From NCBI RefSeq assembly GCF_031143425.1, contig NC_090444.1, forward strand, positions 1,354,830,323 to 1,354,894,322: a stretch of 64,000 nucleotides of DNA, given 5' to 3'. The notes beneath the pieces were generated by a model. That model made no database searches. It was not told the origin of the DNA and was given only the letters and a program-made list of their open reading frames with translations. This stretch comes from Pleurodeles waltl. Lineage: Eukaryota > Chordata > Amphibia > Caudata > Salamandridae. Positions 42,313 to 52,424 of this stretch are shown here, piece by piece. Made by a program: the position numbers and the translations under genes. Position 1 is the stretch's first letter; each line of letters opens with the position of its first letter.

Positions 42313-44808
42313 TGTTGGAAATGGCCCTTTCTGCGGGGTCTCCCCAAACATTTTATCTTCCTCCTCCTATTTTTATGACCCTTTTTGTTGTTGGCTTTAG
42401 GGCTCTGGGCATTTTTCCACTGCTAATCAGTGCTAAAGGTCATGTGCTCTCTTCCCTAAAACATGGGATGTTTGGCTTACATCTGTTTGACATATTTATT
42501 TACCTATATGTCCCTTCTTAAGTGTTAGGCCATATATCCAGGACCTGTGAAATAAATGCTACTAATGGGCCTGCAGCGCTGGCTGCGCCACCCACAGAAG
42601 TAACTTTTCAAATCTGTCTGAGCACTACCACTGCAGGGCCTGAGTGCACAATTTGCTGCCACCTGGACTTGGTATTTCAAATTACTTTCCAAGGCCTTAA
42701 CTCCCTTTTTTTTTTTTTACTATGCCTAAGTCACCCCTAAGGTAGGCCCTAGGTAGGCGTATGGGCAGAGTGATGTGTAGGTAAAAGGTAGCTCATGTAC
42801 TTTTATGTTTTGCATGTCCCAGAAGTCCTAGTAGCCACAAACAGCCTATTTCATTTTCACTACTGTGAGGGCTGCTCATTTCATAGGTTTCCACTTGGAA
42901 ATCCCTAATATATTGTTAAGTGGTACTTTCTGATTTGAAAGGAGTAGCATGGGCATTTTTGGTATGTTTGGAATGGTAGTGAAAAACCATGTAGTTGGAT
43001 TTTACATTAATAGTTCAGAAATTCCAATTTAGAAAGTGGGCATTGCTCAGTGCTTGTAACTCCAGTAGTGTGCAGCCTGACTCCAATTAACGTGACAGTT
43101 ACACTTTGTGCATACTTTCCAGACAGCCACAACATAGGAGGAGCTGGGTGTGGCAGGAGAGGCATCTGCATCCATCTGCATACTGATAGTCATTCTGGGC
43201 TAGGAGAGGAAGAGGTCACTCACACCTTACAGGTCAATAAGTTGTGTCCTGCCCTCACACAAAGGACTGATTTACCCTCTATTGATGTCTGAAGCCAAGG
43301 GTGGGTTGAAACAGGTTATGTTACACCTGAAGTGTTCCTTTGAAGTCACCCCTTCAACAAAGAATTTTTTTAGTATAAGCACAGGGGCTCTGACCCCATG
43401 TTTTCCGAGCACTCTTTGACTGGGACTGAACTTCTGTCAAAAGGACTGCCGCCCTGCACAAGGAACTCATCTGGACTGCTTTTCTGCTGTTGCCCTGCTG
43501 CGTGCTACTTGTTGGGTGGCCTAGAGGACTCACTGGATTGCTTTTCTGCTTGTTGCCCTACTGCCAGCTGCCCCCTGACTTTAGTTGCACTAGGCCTTAT
43601 TGGGCAGCAGGAGAGATTACCCCTAAAACTGCTGGTCTGGCTGTGCTAGTCTACCTGCCTACTACTACCGTCCCACAGTGTTCTTTCAGGGACCCAGCAC
43701 ATTGTGAGCATTGGTTGCTGCCCCTGGGCCCTTTGATCATAAGCATATAGTGAGGGCCTTATATCTTCAATTTTTTAGACTAACGTGTGGTGTGCACTCT
43801 TATCTCCTAGGGCTGTATTTAGTCCCTTTTTCTTTGGTACCCTGTATGTGGTAAGCACCCTACTCACCCTACCTGAACCTCAAGCGCTGGTTCCAGGATT
43901 CTACCAATGAACACGTGTAGAACATGTCTCTCTGGCCACACCCCTGGAAGATAAACCAGCATGTTCCCTTTGTGAATTTTGCCGCTCAATCAGGGTGCAC
44001 ATGACTCTATAGCCAATTTATAGCCCTCACTGCATTGCCTAGGAACAAGAAAACCTTTGAACGGCAGCCAGCACTACCTCACCCCACTCCCTCAGGGAGC
44101 TGGGATTCACGTGGTGCGCCCACCACTGGCTGTCCGGCGCTGAAGAGAGGAGGCCGTTCGGGCCTCAGATTGCTGCATCTCTTTCCCTGGTGGACCTCTG
44201 TGCAGGCCCCTGCCATTGGAGGACAGCCAGTGCAGGCCCGAGGGAATTATTGGATATTGCCTGCACCCATGTCGCAGAGAAATACTTGGGGTATAAAGTG
44301 AGATATCTTGGCAAAGTATGTATGCATTTTCTGTGGCTATAGAGGCTATAGCCTGCACCATATAAACATGTTTTCTATCATTATAGAAAGTATTGTCTAT
44401 AAAGTACATATGTGATTAATGCTGCATTATATACCCTGAGTAACCACTGATGTAGGTCACCATTGATGAATGCTTTACCCGGACTAATGAGTACTCCTTC
44501 AGAAATAGAAAACTATGTACAATATTTATGATTATGTTGTTTTGCTCTCATGACACATATAGAATAAAAAAAGGCTGTTTTGGAACAAAAGGTATGGAGT
44601 CTCTTTTATGCTGTATCACTGATGTGAGTTTGCTGCGCAAATGCTTTACACATCGTCTCTTGTGATAAGCCTGACTGCTCTGCACCAGTCTATCAGGGGG
44701 ATGAGCACAAGCTATCTTTGATGTGTAACTTACTTGCCCTGACTACAGTGGTGGGCTTTGCCTTGCTTAGGTGCATTTCCTAGCCAACCAGACATCCCAT
44801 TTCTAACA
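42313..44808 (+). mobile_element. Giant solo LTR, copy A (2496 bp)
   Basis: It starts TGTTGGAAATGG and ends CCCATTTCTAACA, i.e. TG..CA. ATGGC stands directly on both sides (42,308-42,312 and 44,809-44,813). A TG..CA unit with a 5-bp duplication and no internal retroviral genes is a solo LTR. It is colinear with copy B in several blocks (AGTGCTAAAGG..CATGTGCTCTC; AAGTCACCCCTAAGG.AGGCCCTAGGTA; GACTGCTTTTCTGCT; AAGCCTGACTGC). It lacks the CpG-rich array seen in B and C, so it belongs to a different subfamily. AGTATAAGC near 43,372 may be a weak TATA box. Confidence 0.85.
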
Positions 44809-44824
44809 ATGGCATTCAGGATTA

Positions 44825-45443
44825 GGGGCCTCATTACGAGTTTTGCGGAGGGTATTATTCTAGCACAAACATATCCCGTCCCACATTTTACAAGCTCCAT
44901 AGGATATGATGGAACTTGTAATATGGCGGACGGGAAACCCGTCAAGTTGTTGGCAGCGCAAGCAGTCCTTTACACTGTGCTAAAATTACAAATTGACACA
45001 TGGACACCATTGCACTAGTTTGTAAAGCCCAGCGCCACATTATACCCGTGCCAGGTATTATGTATGCAGGTTGGGTTTACCAATGTTAAAAGTCATGCAG
45101 AACTAGCCCACTGAAATGTACATTTCACTGTGCCATTCTGTGCCTTCACAGCGTCAGTTTTTTAACACCTGCTAAGAGCAGGCGTTAAAGTGACACTGGA
45201 CTTTTTACCATTGGACCCTCCTTGCTTTGCTGGAGTACCGTCAGATTACCAATGCTTGTCCAGAAATGCGCCACTTTTGCGTCAACAGATGCACCAGAAT
45301 TTCTGGCACTCCTGTGGAATAGTGGGCCATAGAGTGCCTTATCATATACACAGCGCTACCCTGCCGTTGATAAGGGGTCTGGGGCTGGCGCTAGAAAATT
45401 GGTGCATCAAAGCCAATGCCCCAGTTTCTATTAAATGAGACCC
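44825..45443. mobile_element. Short element with GGGGCCTCATTACGAG end
   Basis: Left end GGGGCCTCATTACGAG and right end ATTAAATGAGACCC are inverted. TTA precedes and TTC follows, an imperfect 3-bp duplication. It contains GGCGTTAAAGTG and GCGCCACTTTTGCGTC words typical of the Harbinger short elements. It lies 12 bases from the duplication of LTR copy A. Confidence 0.6.
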
Positions 45444-46374
45444 TTCGTTCGCCCTCCCGTTTAACAGTTGCAAACATTTCTCAGAAGCAGGTTTATGTTT
45501 GTATGTATGTATGTTGTATTCAAATAGCGTGAATCTTGCCGAAAGACAGAAAAGAAATCTGCAAGTTCATAGGCAAAGTCAACATGTGATTAGTTTGTGT
45601 GGGAACTCCATTATGGCATGGAGACTTCTTAATGTTTTCCTTTTGCAAACAGACCACCAGGATTTGGTGACATTGATTTCAATAACTGAAAGCAGGAAAA
45701 ATAATTTGTTGCAATACATAGCTGTAATTTTATGGTAAAGACACTTTGCTAAAATAAGGGCATGTACGTCTATTAAGCTATTACAGATATCCACTGTCCT
45801 CAGTGTGATACTGAGTACCCCCGGTAATCTTGATAGGATTGTGTGAGGATGTAATTATTGGCCCCTACGACCTTAAGGGTTGAATATTATACGCATAGTT
45901 TTCCGCGTATTAAAGCAACCGAAGTCTCTGCAAGAAATGATGGGGAGAAAATGTAGCAATCAATACAGAAACACTGATTCCGGTAAGTAATTTAATAAAA
46001 TGCCATAATCTGGTGTATTTCCACCATTTTAGTAGGGGGAGTGGTTAATACTGGGCAGATATATGCCTGACTCAGAATGGAGGAGAGGTATGCTATTCTT
46101 CAGTGTAAAGAACCTAACTTCTCTGTCTGCACAGACAGTCGTTTCTGCTTGTCTCCTTTAGTTTTCCATTATTATCCATAAGAATAACACCTACTAATGA
46201 GGGGCCCTACAAACTTTAAAATACTTAATATATAATAAATTTCTCCAAAGTTTAACCAGGCATAGCAACCAAGCAATGTAATATCATTCCCTAACGAGCT
46301 CCAAAAACTCCTTGTACAGACTTGAATTTAATTTACAGATCACTTCCTTTACAAATGCTACAAGTGCATTTCAT
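45444..46374. other. No gene recognised
   Basis: About 930 bases with no convincing frame, terminal repeat or RNA gene. TGTATGTATGTATG (about 45,499) is a small simple repeat. Confidence 0.3.
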
Positions 46375-46447
46375 TATTAATAATAATAATAGCAATAATA
46401 ACAACAACAACAATAATAATAATAATAGTAATAATAATAATAATAAA
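46375..46447. repeat. AAT/AAC trinucleotide microsatellite
   Basis: About 73 bases of (AAT)n interrupted by (AAC)n in the centre. It starts directly after a short ATTATTAA motif. Confidence 0.9.
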
Positions 46448-46479
46448 TTAAATGTATAGACCTAATCGTTACCTGATAT

Positions 46480-48250
46480 GTGTCCTGGCGCTAGGGGTGA
46501 AGGATTCTGAATCATGCAGAAACTGGCCAGACAGAGTCCAATTATTTATTGTAAGGCCACGTTTTTAGTAACTTCTTTAAACACAGCAGGTTGTTGCACA
46601 AAGAGCTGAAGGAAAGCTTTCCCAAAGCTGGGGAGACTGAACGAAGAAGGGACTGCCACCTTTCCTTACTTTTTTAAACTTTGGGAGGCAGAGCAAGTTA
46701 GCACTGTCTGAGAGCAAGGAATGGCTCGGATGCTAACGTACAAGTTTGCCTTGTAGATAGTGATGTCCAGCTTGATGTACAGCCTTGTGGACCAGACATA
46801 GCAACTTGAACAGCACTTGCTTCTAGAGATAACTGGTAGAGCATATTAAGTACTTCTGTGGGTGAGGGAAGTCAAGGAGTGCTAGCCTTGCTGCGGCTGT
46901 CTTGATCTGATTCAAGAGATAATCTAGCCATCCTAAAAACATAGCATGGCAGTAGTCTAACCTACAGGAATTGTTAATTGCAGTCAGTGAGCGTGACTGA
47001 GCAGGAATGGGAGGATTTTCTGCAAGACTCTTAGGAAAAAGAAACAAGACAAGAAAAGTTTAATGACAGAGTAAGCGAAGGATAGTTCCTCCTTGAAGTA
47101 ATCCATGAGGTTCCAGACCTATGAAGAAATAGTTGGAACCGGGTCACCAGAAGGTGGCAGAGATTGTGGGCCAGAGAGAGGAGGGACCTATGAGTGGAGT
47201 ACCACATGATTTTTGTTTTATCTGCATTAAATTTAAGACTGTTATGGCCAAGCCGTTATATGCTGCATATAGAGATGGAATGATTCAAATGAAGTGGTTA
47301 GAGTGGGATACACGGTTATGATTAATTGGGCATCATCAGCATAATTCAGATATTTAATCCCATGGGATCGATGAGTGGTGCCAGAGGAAAGGGTAGATGT
47401 TAAACGGTGTTAAGCCCTTTGGCCAACCTATTTACACTCAAACAAGAAGGGTTGAAGGTGCACAACTTAGGTTCTGTTTTGCAAATAAGATGGACACCAA
47501 CGCACAGCTGTTCCTCTTATTCAAATATCAAATAAACTGGAAATTAAGGTTACATTGACTGTATCAAAAGGGATAGAGAGTTCTATAAATACTAAGACCA
47601 CAAAGTAGCTTTGTCTGCTGCCATTCAGGGGATCATCCAGGACTGATACAAGAGCAGTCTCAATGCCTTGCACCAGCCAAAACTGCGCTTGTGCTCTATC
47701 TGTTGAAATTCCGAGAATGTAGAGATATTTTTATTTACATATTTTTCCAGATTTTGGATAGTAATGGCAAGTGAGACATAGGTATGAAGTTGGACTTGAT
47801 GGCTGGATTCCCCATGGGCTACTTTAATAATGGAACCACCATGGTCTTCTGCCACTGTGGTGGAACTTCACCTAAAATGAGGAAAAGGTTACAGATTGCC
47901 TGTAGAGGCTAGATGAAACTGAATTTCAAACCCTAGAGGGGAGGGGATCCATATGTGTCCTTGAAGAGGTGGAAACAGTTATTTGTAAAAATGCATCTAA
48001 GTCCAGCTCATTAAAGTTGTCCAATGTAGGAGCTTCAGTGTTGTCTTCCCTAACTGCCCAGGAAGCCAAGAACAAGGTATCTGCAGTATTTTCACCAAAG
48101 GGAATGGGACTTGATCTAAAGCTGTCAATTATAGTTGTAATCTTGTCCCCCAAAAATTTAAAGATCATTGCAGAAAACCCTGGAATGTGTAAATGCTTGA
48201 GAAAGTTATGCTGGATTGGCAAGGGACCTGGCAAAGAAAAAGAGTTTTTG
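46480..48250 (-). pseudogene. L2/CR1-type reverse transcriptase
   Basis: In order: NELDLDAFLQITVSTSS (pre-RT), QGIETALVSVLDDPLNGS, VVLVFIELSIPFDTVNVTLI (normally LLDLSAAFDTVDH), IKYLNYADDAQLII (catalytic YADD, about 47,331-47,346), SLTAINNSCRLDYCHAMFLG, LLNQIKTAAARLALLD, then FKLLCLVHKAVH and QSPQLWESFPSAL at the extreme C-terminus. The order and the C-terminal LDYC..LF..LP..L / AAARL / FK.L.L..KA.H blocks are characteristic of L2 and CR1 clades. Stops and shifts occur throughout. Confidence 0.75.
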
Positions 48251-48450
48251 AGAAATTGGGAACATCCAAAATTGTTTGCAAGTTCTCAGAGCACTTTTTA
48301 AATTCCCTCTGAAGGAATAATCAAGACCCTACAGATTTTCAAGTTTATTGCATTTGACTTTTGCAGTTTCAGGAGCTGTGTTATACGGAGGGGATGAGGG
48401 CTGAAGTCGCTTTTGAGCTTTCTTATCAGGGAGAACAGAGTCAAAGGCCT
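46480..48450 (-). mobile_element. L2/CR1-type LINE, 5'-truncated
   Basis: Minus-strand frames give the RT of an L2/CR1-like LINE from about 48,250 to 46,480, with no endonuclease upstream. There is no poly(A) tail: the 3' end passes into the flank near 46,480, close to a microsatellite, and L2/CR1 elements typically end in short tandem repeats. The AAT microsatellite at 46,375-46,447 may therefore be its tail. All frames are broken. Confidence 0.75.
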
Positions 48451-48600
48451 GCTACGGACAATTCTGATAGGGCAAATACATCATCTCCACCAACTTTTCA
48501 GTGAAGGAAGGAGGATTACCATTGAATGTGATCTGTCGCAGCTCAAGGGAGAGTTTAGTACAGCCACAAACTGTAATCAGGGCATTGCTTTTGAGATTAA

Positions 48601-48770
48601 GGGCCTGATTTAGATTTTGGCGGACAGGTTACTCCGTCACAATGGTGACAGATATTCCGGCTGCAGAAATATAAATCCCATTATTTCCTATGCAATCTGT
48701 ATTTTGGTGGAGGGGATATCTGTCACCATTGTGATGGAGTAGCCCATCTGCCAAAATCTAAATCAGGCCC
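48601..48770. mobile_element. 170-bp foldback Harbinger-type element with TAA duplication
   Basis: Starts GGGCCTGATTTAGATTTTGG and ends CCAAAATCTAAATCAGGCCC, a 20-base perfect terminal inverted repeat. TAA flanks both sides (48,598-48,600 and 48,771-48,773), exactly the TWA target of PIF/Harbinger. Both halves pair over most of their length (GGTGACAGATAT..ATATCTGTCACC). Confidence 0.9.
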
Positions 48771-48773
48771 TAA

Positions 48774-49108
48774 ATGTGCTAAAATTAGCAAGATCAACCT
48801 GTACATAAAATAGGATCAGGAAAAGATCACTCCAAATTAGAGGCATTATTTTAGAAGGGGCAAAGATAAGATTCAATATCTACTTATCAAGGTGAGTGGA
48901 ATTAAAAGCCATTTGTTCAAGCTTACCATAGTCAATACCTCACTGAAATCCATGGCTGAAAATTGTTGGAGTCATAGACTCAGAAAAATAAGGAAGTAGT
49001 ATGAAAAATGTAATATGCGATAACAGAAGAATGGCAATAAGCTCAAGGAAATGTTCTACAGTACAGCATGGTGCACAGAGCAAGAATCACCACTAGAATT
49101 CTGAAATG
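48774..49108. other. No gene recognised
   Basis: About 335 bases between the foldback element and LTR copy B with no recognised feature. Confidence 0.3.
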
Positions 49109-50172
49109 TACCTTGTTAGACCTGACAGCCTTTGGGTGGTCACCCCCAACTTTTTGTCTGCCTTCCTCCACTTTTTTGACAGTTTCTGCTGGTTTTAGGA
49201 CACTGCGCACTTTACCACTACTAACCAGTGCTAAAGTGCATATGCTCTCTCCCTTAAAACATGGTGACATTGGCTCATACCCAATTGACATATTTAATTT
49301 ACTTGTAAGACCCTAGTAAAGTGCACTGCATGTGCCTAGGGCCTGTAATTTAAATTCTACTAGTGGGGCTACATCACTGGTTGTGCCACCCACATCAGTA
49401 GCCCCTTATCATGCCTCAGGCCTGCCATTGCGAGGCCTGTGTGATGAGTTTCACTGCTACTTCGACTTGGCATTTAAAAGTACTTGCTAAGCCTTGAACT
49501 CTCCTTTTGTTACATGTAAGTCACCCCTAAGGCAGGCCCTAGGTAACCCATAGGGCAGGGTACTGTGTAGGTACAAGGCAGGACATATACCTCTGTATTT
49601 TATATGTCCTAGTAGTGAAAAACTCCTACATTTGTTTTCCACTGCTGTGGGGCCTGCTCCTTTCATAGGCTAACATTAGGGCCACCCTCATATATTGTTT
49701 GAGGGGTAGATTCTGATCAGAAAGGGGTAGACAGGTCATATTTAGTATAGCCAGAATGGTAATACAAGGTCCTGCTAGCTGGTGAGGTTGGATTGTATAT
49801 TACTATTTTAGAAATGGCACTTTGAGAAAGTGAGCATTTCTCTACACTTAAAATCCTTCTGTGCCTTACAGCCTGTCTCCAATCTACGTCTGGGCTGGGC
49901 TGGTTGAAAGATCCCTTGTGCCTTTCACCAGACAACCACAAACACAGGATGCTCAGTCACACCTGCACACATCTGCATACTGAATGGATCTTCCTGGTCT
50001 GGAACAGTGGAGGGCCTGACACTTACATTTCAAAGGACAGTGGCCTGCCCTCACACAATGGACTGCCAAACCCCCTACTGGGAGCCTGGCAGGCAGGGTT
50101 GTACTGAAAGAGGACCTTGTGCACTTCAAAACCACTCTTTGAAGTCTCCCCCACTTCAAAAGCACTTTTGGG

Positions 50173-50180
50173 TATATAAA
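50173..50180 (+). promoter_or_regulatory. TATA box of LTR copy B
   Basis: TATATAAA in the context GGGTATATAAACTGGG. The same context appears, inverted, in copy C (62,352-62,359), so it is conserved in the family. Confidence 0.6.
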
Positions 50181-50439
50181 CTGGGTCCCTGATCCTACCA
50201 AGTCAGACTCTTCTTGGGACAGACACTCTGCACCAGAACCTGCAACCTGCCAAGAGAAGCTGCCTGGCTGCCCAAAGGACTCACCTGGACTGCTTTGCTG
50301 TAAAGGACTGCTGCCTTGCTGTTGCCCTTCAGCCTTGCTGTCCTCTAGCCCTGCTGAGAAGTGCTCTCCAAGGGCTTGGATTGAATTCTCAGGGCCAAAA
50401 AGACTTCTTCTCTACAAAGATACTCCTTGTGCGGCATAA

Positions 50440-50940
50440 CAGCATGCCAGATTCAACGCCCAGCCTGTCCAGCGGTGAGAAAATCACTGCATTGCTGAAC
50501 CGGAATGATGCAGCCCGTCTCCCCGAGTGGAGATCGATGTAGCGCCTGCGTTGCGACCGGAACTTCAACGTACAGCCTGCCGGATCGACGCATCGCTGAG
50601 CCAGAATGACACAGCCTGACTTCCTGCAAGAGGAATTGACGCAGCGCCAGCCATGCACAAGAAACTCCCCCGTATCACCCTCTGAATTGATGCAACAACT
50701 GTGACTTTGTCCCGCATGCCCAGGATTTCCACGCATCATCTCTGGGTCGTAAAGAGGATTCAAGTCTGCGTGCCGGAATTCGATGCAAAGCCCTTGCCGT
50801 GAGGAAAAGTATCAACGCATCGTCTGTGTGAACCCGGAAATCCAACACACACCTCCCTTTTTCCACGCAACTCCTCCACTGCGGTCTTTGTGCGTGTAAT
50901 TTTGATGCAAACCTGGTACTTTGTGCATGCAAGAGACAAT
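50440..50940 (+). repeat. CpG-rich degenerate motif array inside LTR copy B
   Basis: Words of the type GACGCA(G/T)CGCC, GATCGACGCATCGC and GGAATTGACGCAGCG recur every 30-60 bases over 500 bases. The same array, inverted, fills 61,572-62,060 in copy C. Several CpG positions are decayed to TpG or CpA. Confidence 0.6.
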
Positions 50941-51293
50941 TGTTGCTTTTAAGAACTAAAGAGTCTTATTACCATTACAAAAGTGTTATTTCAACTTGTG
51001 ATTATCAAATCTTAATTTTTTTGACCACAATTTAATCAGATAATTATCTTATATTTTTCTAAACCTGTATGGTGCCTTTTTGTGGTGTTCGCACTGTGTT
51101 GTTGCATGATTTACTGCACAAATACTTTACACATTGCCTTCTAAGTTAAGCCTGACTGCGCAGTGCCAAACTACCAGAGGGTGGGCACAGGATAATTTGG
51201 ATTGTGTGTGACTTATCCTGACTAGGATTGTGGTCCCTATTTGGACAAGGGTGTATACCTCTGCCAACAAGAGACCCCATTTCTAACATACCT

Positions 51294-51917
51294 TTAAAAA
51301 CTTTCATCTGACTCTATATGCCAAAGGGGCCATCAAGCAAGTGAAAGAAAACTCACCATCTCTTCATCTACCATGGTGAATTATACAATCTTCACCAGTT
51401 TTGTTTGCCCTGATGACCCAATATACTGTTTTCATATGCAGAAATATGTTGACAGATGATAGATGGCACTAACCCCTATCCATTGTGTGCAGAGTGTGAA
51501 TAGAGTTGCAGAACCCACACAAACAAAATTTTAATCATTACTGGTTTATCCATCTCTCTCTCTCTTTATCACTAAGCTAGTAGTAGTAGTAGTAGTATTT
51601 GTAGTAGTGACTAGTCATAGTGTATATACTAGTTGTATTTAGCAATACCAGTGGCTACATGAGGGATCTATTAGCATTGTAAAATACAACTTCAAGGATC
51701 ACTCTATAACCTCTTGCTTTATTTGAAACAACCCTTATGAAAAGAAACCAAAAGAGGCATGGGAGATACTGGATGTTTCCCATGTTCCATCACGTCTACA
51801 TTCTTAACTATGTGTGGACCACAGAACTATGCATAATACTCCTAGTATGTTTTGACTTTCTTAAGCTTTAGTTTTGAACCATTCAGAGAACTACTGGTGA
51901 AGTACCATGATGAGAAA
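51294..51917. other. No gene; two microsatellites
   Basis: Contains (CT)n at about 51,552-51,566 and (AGT)n at about 51,578-51,597, separated by 11 bases. Otherwise unassigned. Confidence 0.5.
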
Positions 51918-52424
51918 GCCCATCCTGAGGAACTTTATCAAGAATAGTACATTCTTTCAGCTAATGCCATTGTACAAGCTCTATGGGCTCTGAAACAAGT
52001 TACCACTGTGAATAAGGTATCTCTAACTCCGTGCCACCTCCAGAAAGGCTCTCCAAACCAAGCCCATCCTGAGGAACTTTATCAATGCCATTGTACAAGC
52101 TCTAGGGGCTCTGAAACAAGTTACCACTGTGGACAAGGTATCTCTAACCCCATGCCATCTCCAGAAAGGCTCTCCAAACGAAGCCCATCCTGAGGAACTT
52201 TATCAATGCCATTGTACAAGCTCTAGGGGCTCTGAAACAAGTTACCACTGTGAACAAGGTATCTCTAACCCCATGCCACCTCCAGAAAGGCTCTCCAAAC
52301 GAAGCCCATCCTGAGGAACTTTATCAATGCCATTGTACAAGCTCTAGGGGCTCTGAAACAAGTTACCACTGTGAACAAGGTATCTCTAAACCCATGCCAT
52401 CTCCAGAAAGGCTCTCCAAACCAT
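51918..52424 (+). repeat. Tandem array of four units, 121-bp period
   Basis: Units start with GCCCATCCTGAGGAACTTTA at 51,918, 52,062, 52,183 and 52,304. Units 2-4 are 121 bases and nearly identical (a handful of substitutions). The first is 144 bases because of an extra segment (AGAATAGTACATTCTTTCAG) after ACTTTATCA. 121 is not a multiple of three, so repeated open frames are coincidental. The high identity suggests recent amplification. Confidence 0.95.

Larger units (their letters stand above)
49114..51288 (+). mobile_element. Giant solo LTR, copy B (2175 bp)
   Basis: Starts TGTTAGACCTGACAGCC and ends ACCCCATTTCTAACA. TACCT flanks both sides (49,109-49,113 and 51,289-51,293). The ends form a short inverted TGTTAG/CTAACA. 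A TATA box (50,173-50,180) stands about 1.06 kb from the start, so U3 would be about 1.1 kb and R-U5 another 1.1 kb. The downstream half contains CTGCCTGGCTGCCCAAAGGA-type pyrimidine-rich runs and then a CpG-rich repeated-motif array. No open frame has recognisable domains. The cleanest copy of the family in the window. Confidence 0.9.

Noticed and set aside
51918..52424. CRISPR-like array
   Set aside because: Units are directly adjacent with no variable spacers and the DNA is vertebrate; a plain tandem repeat.
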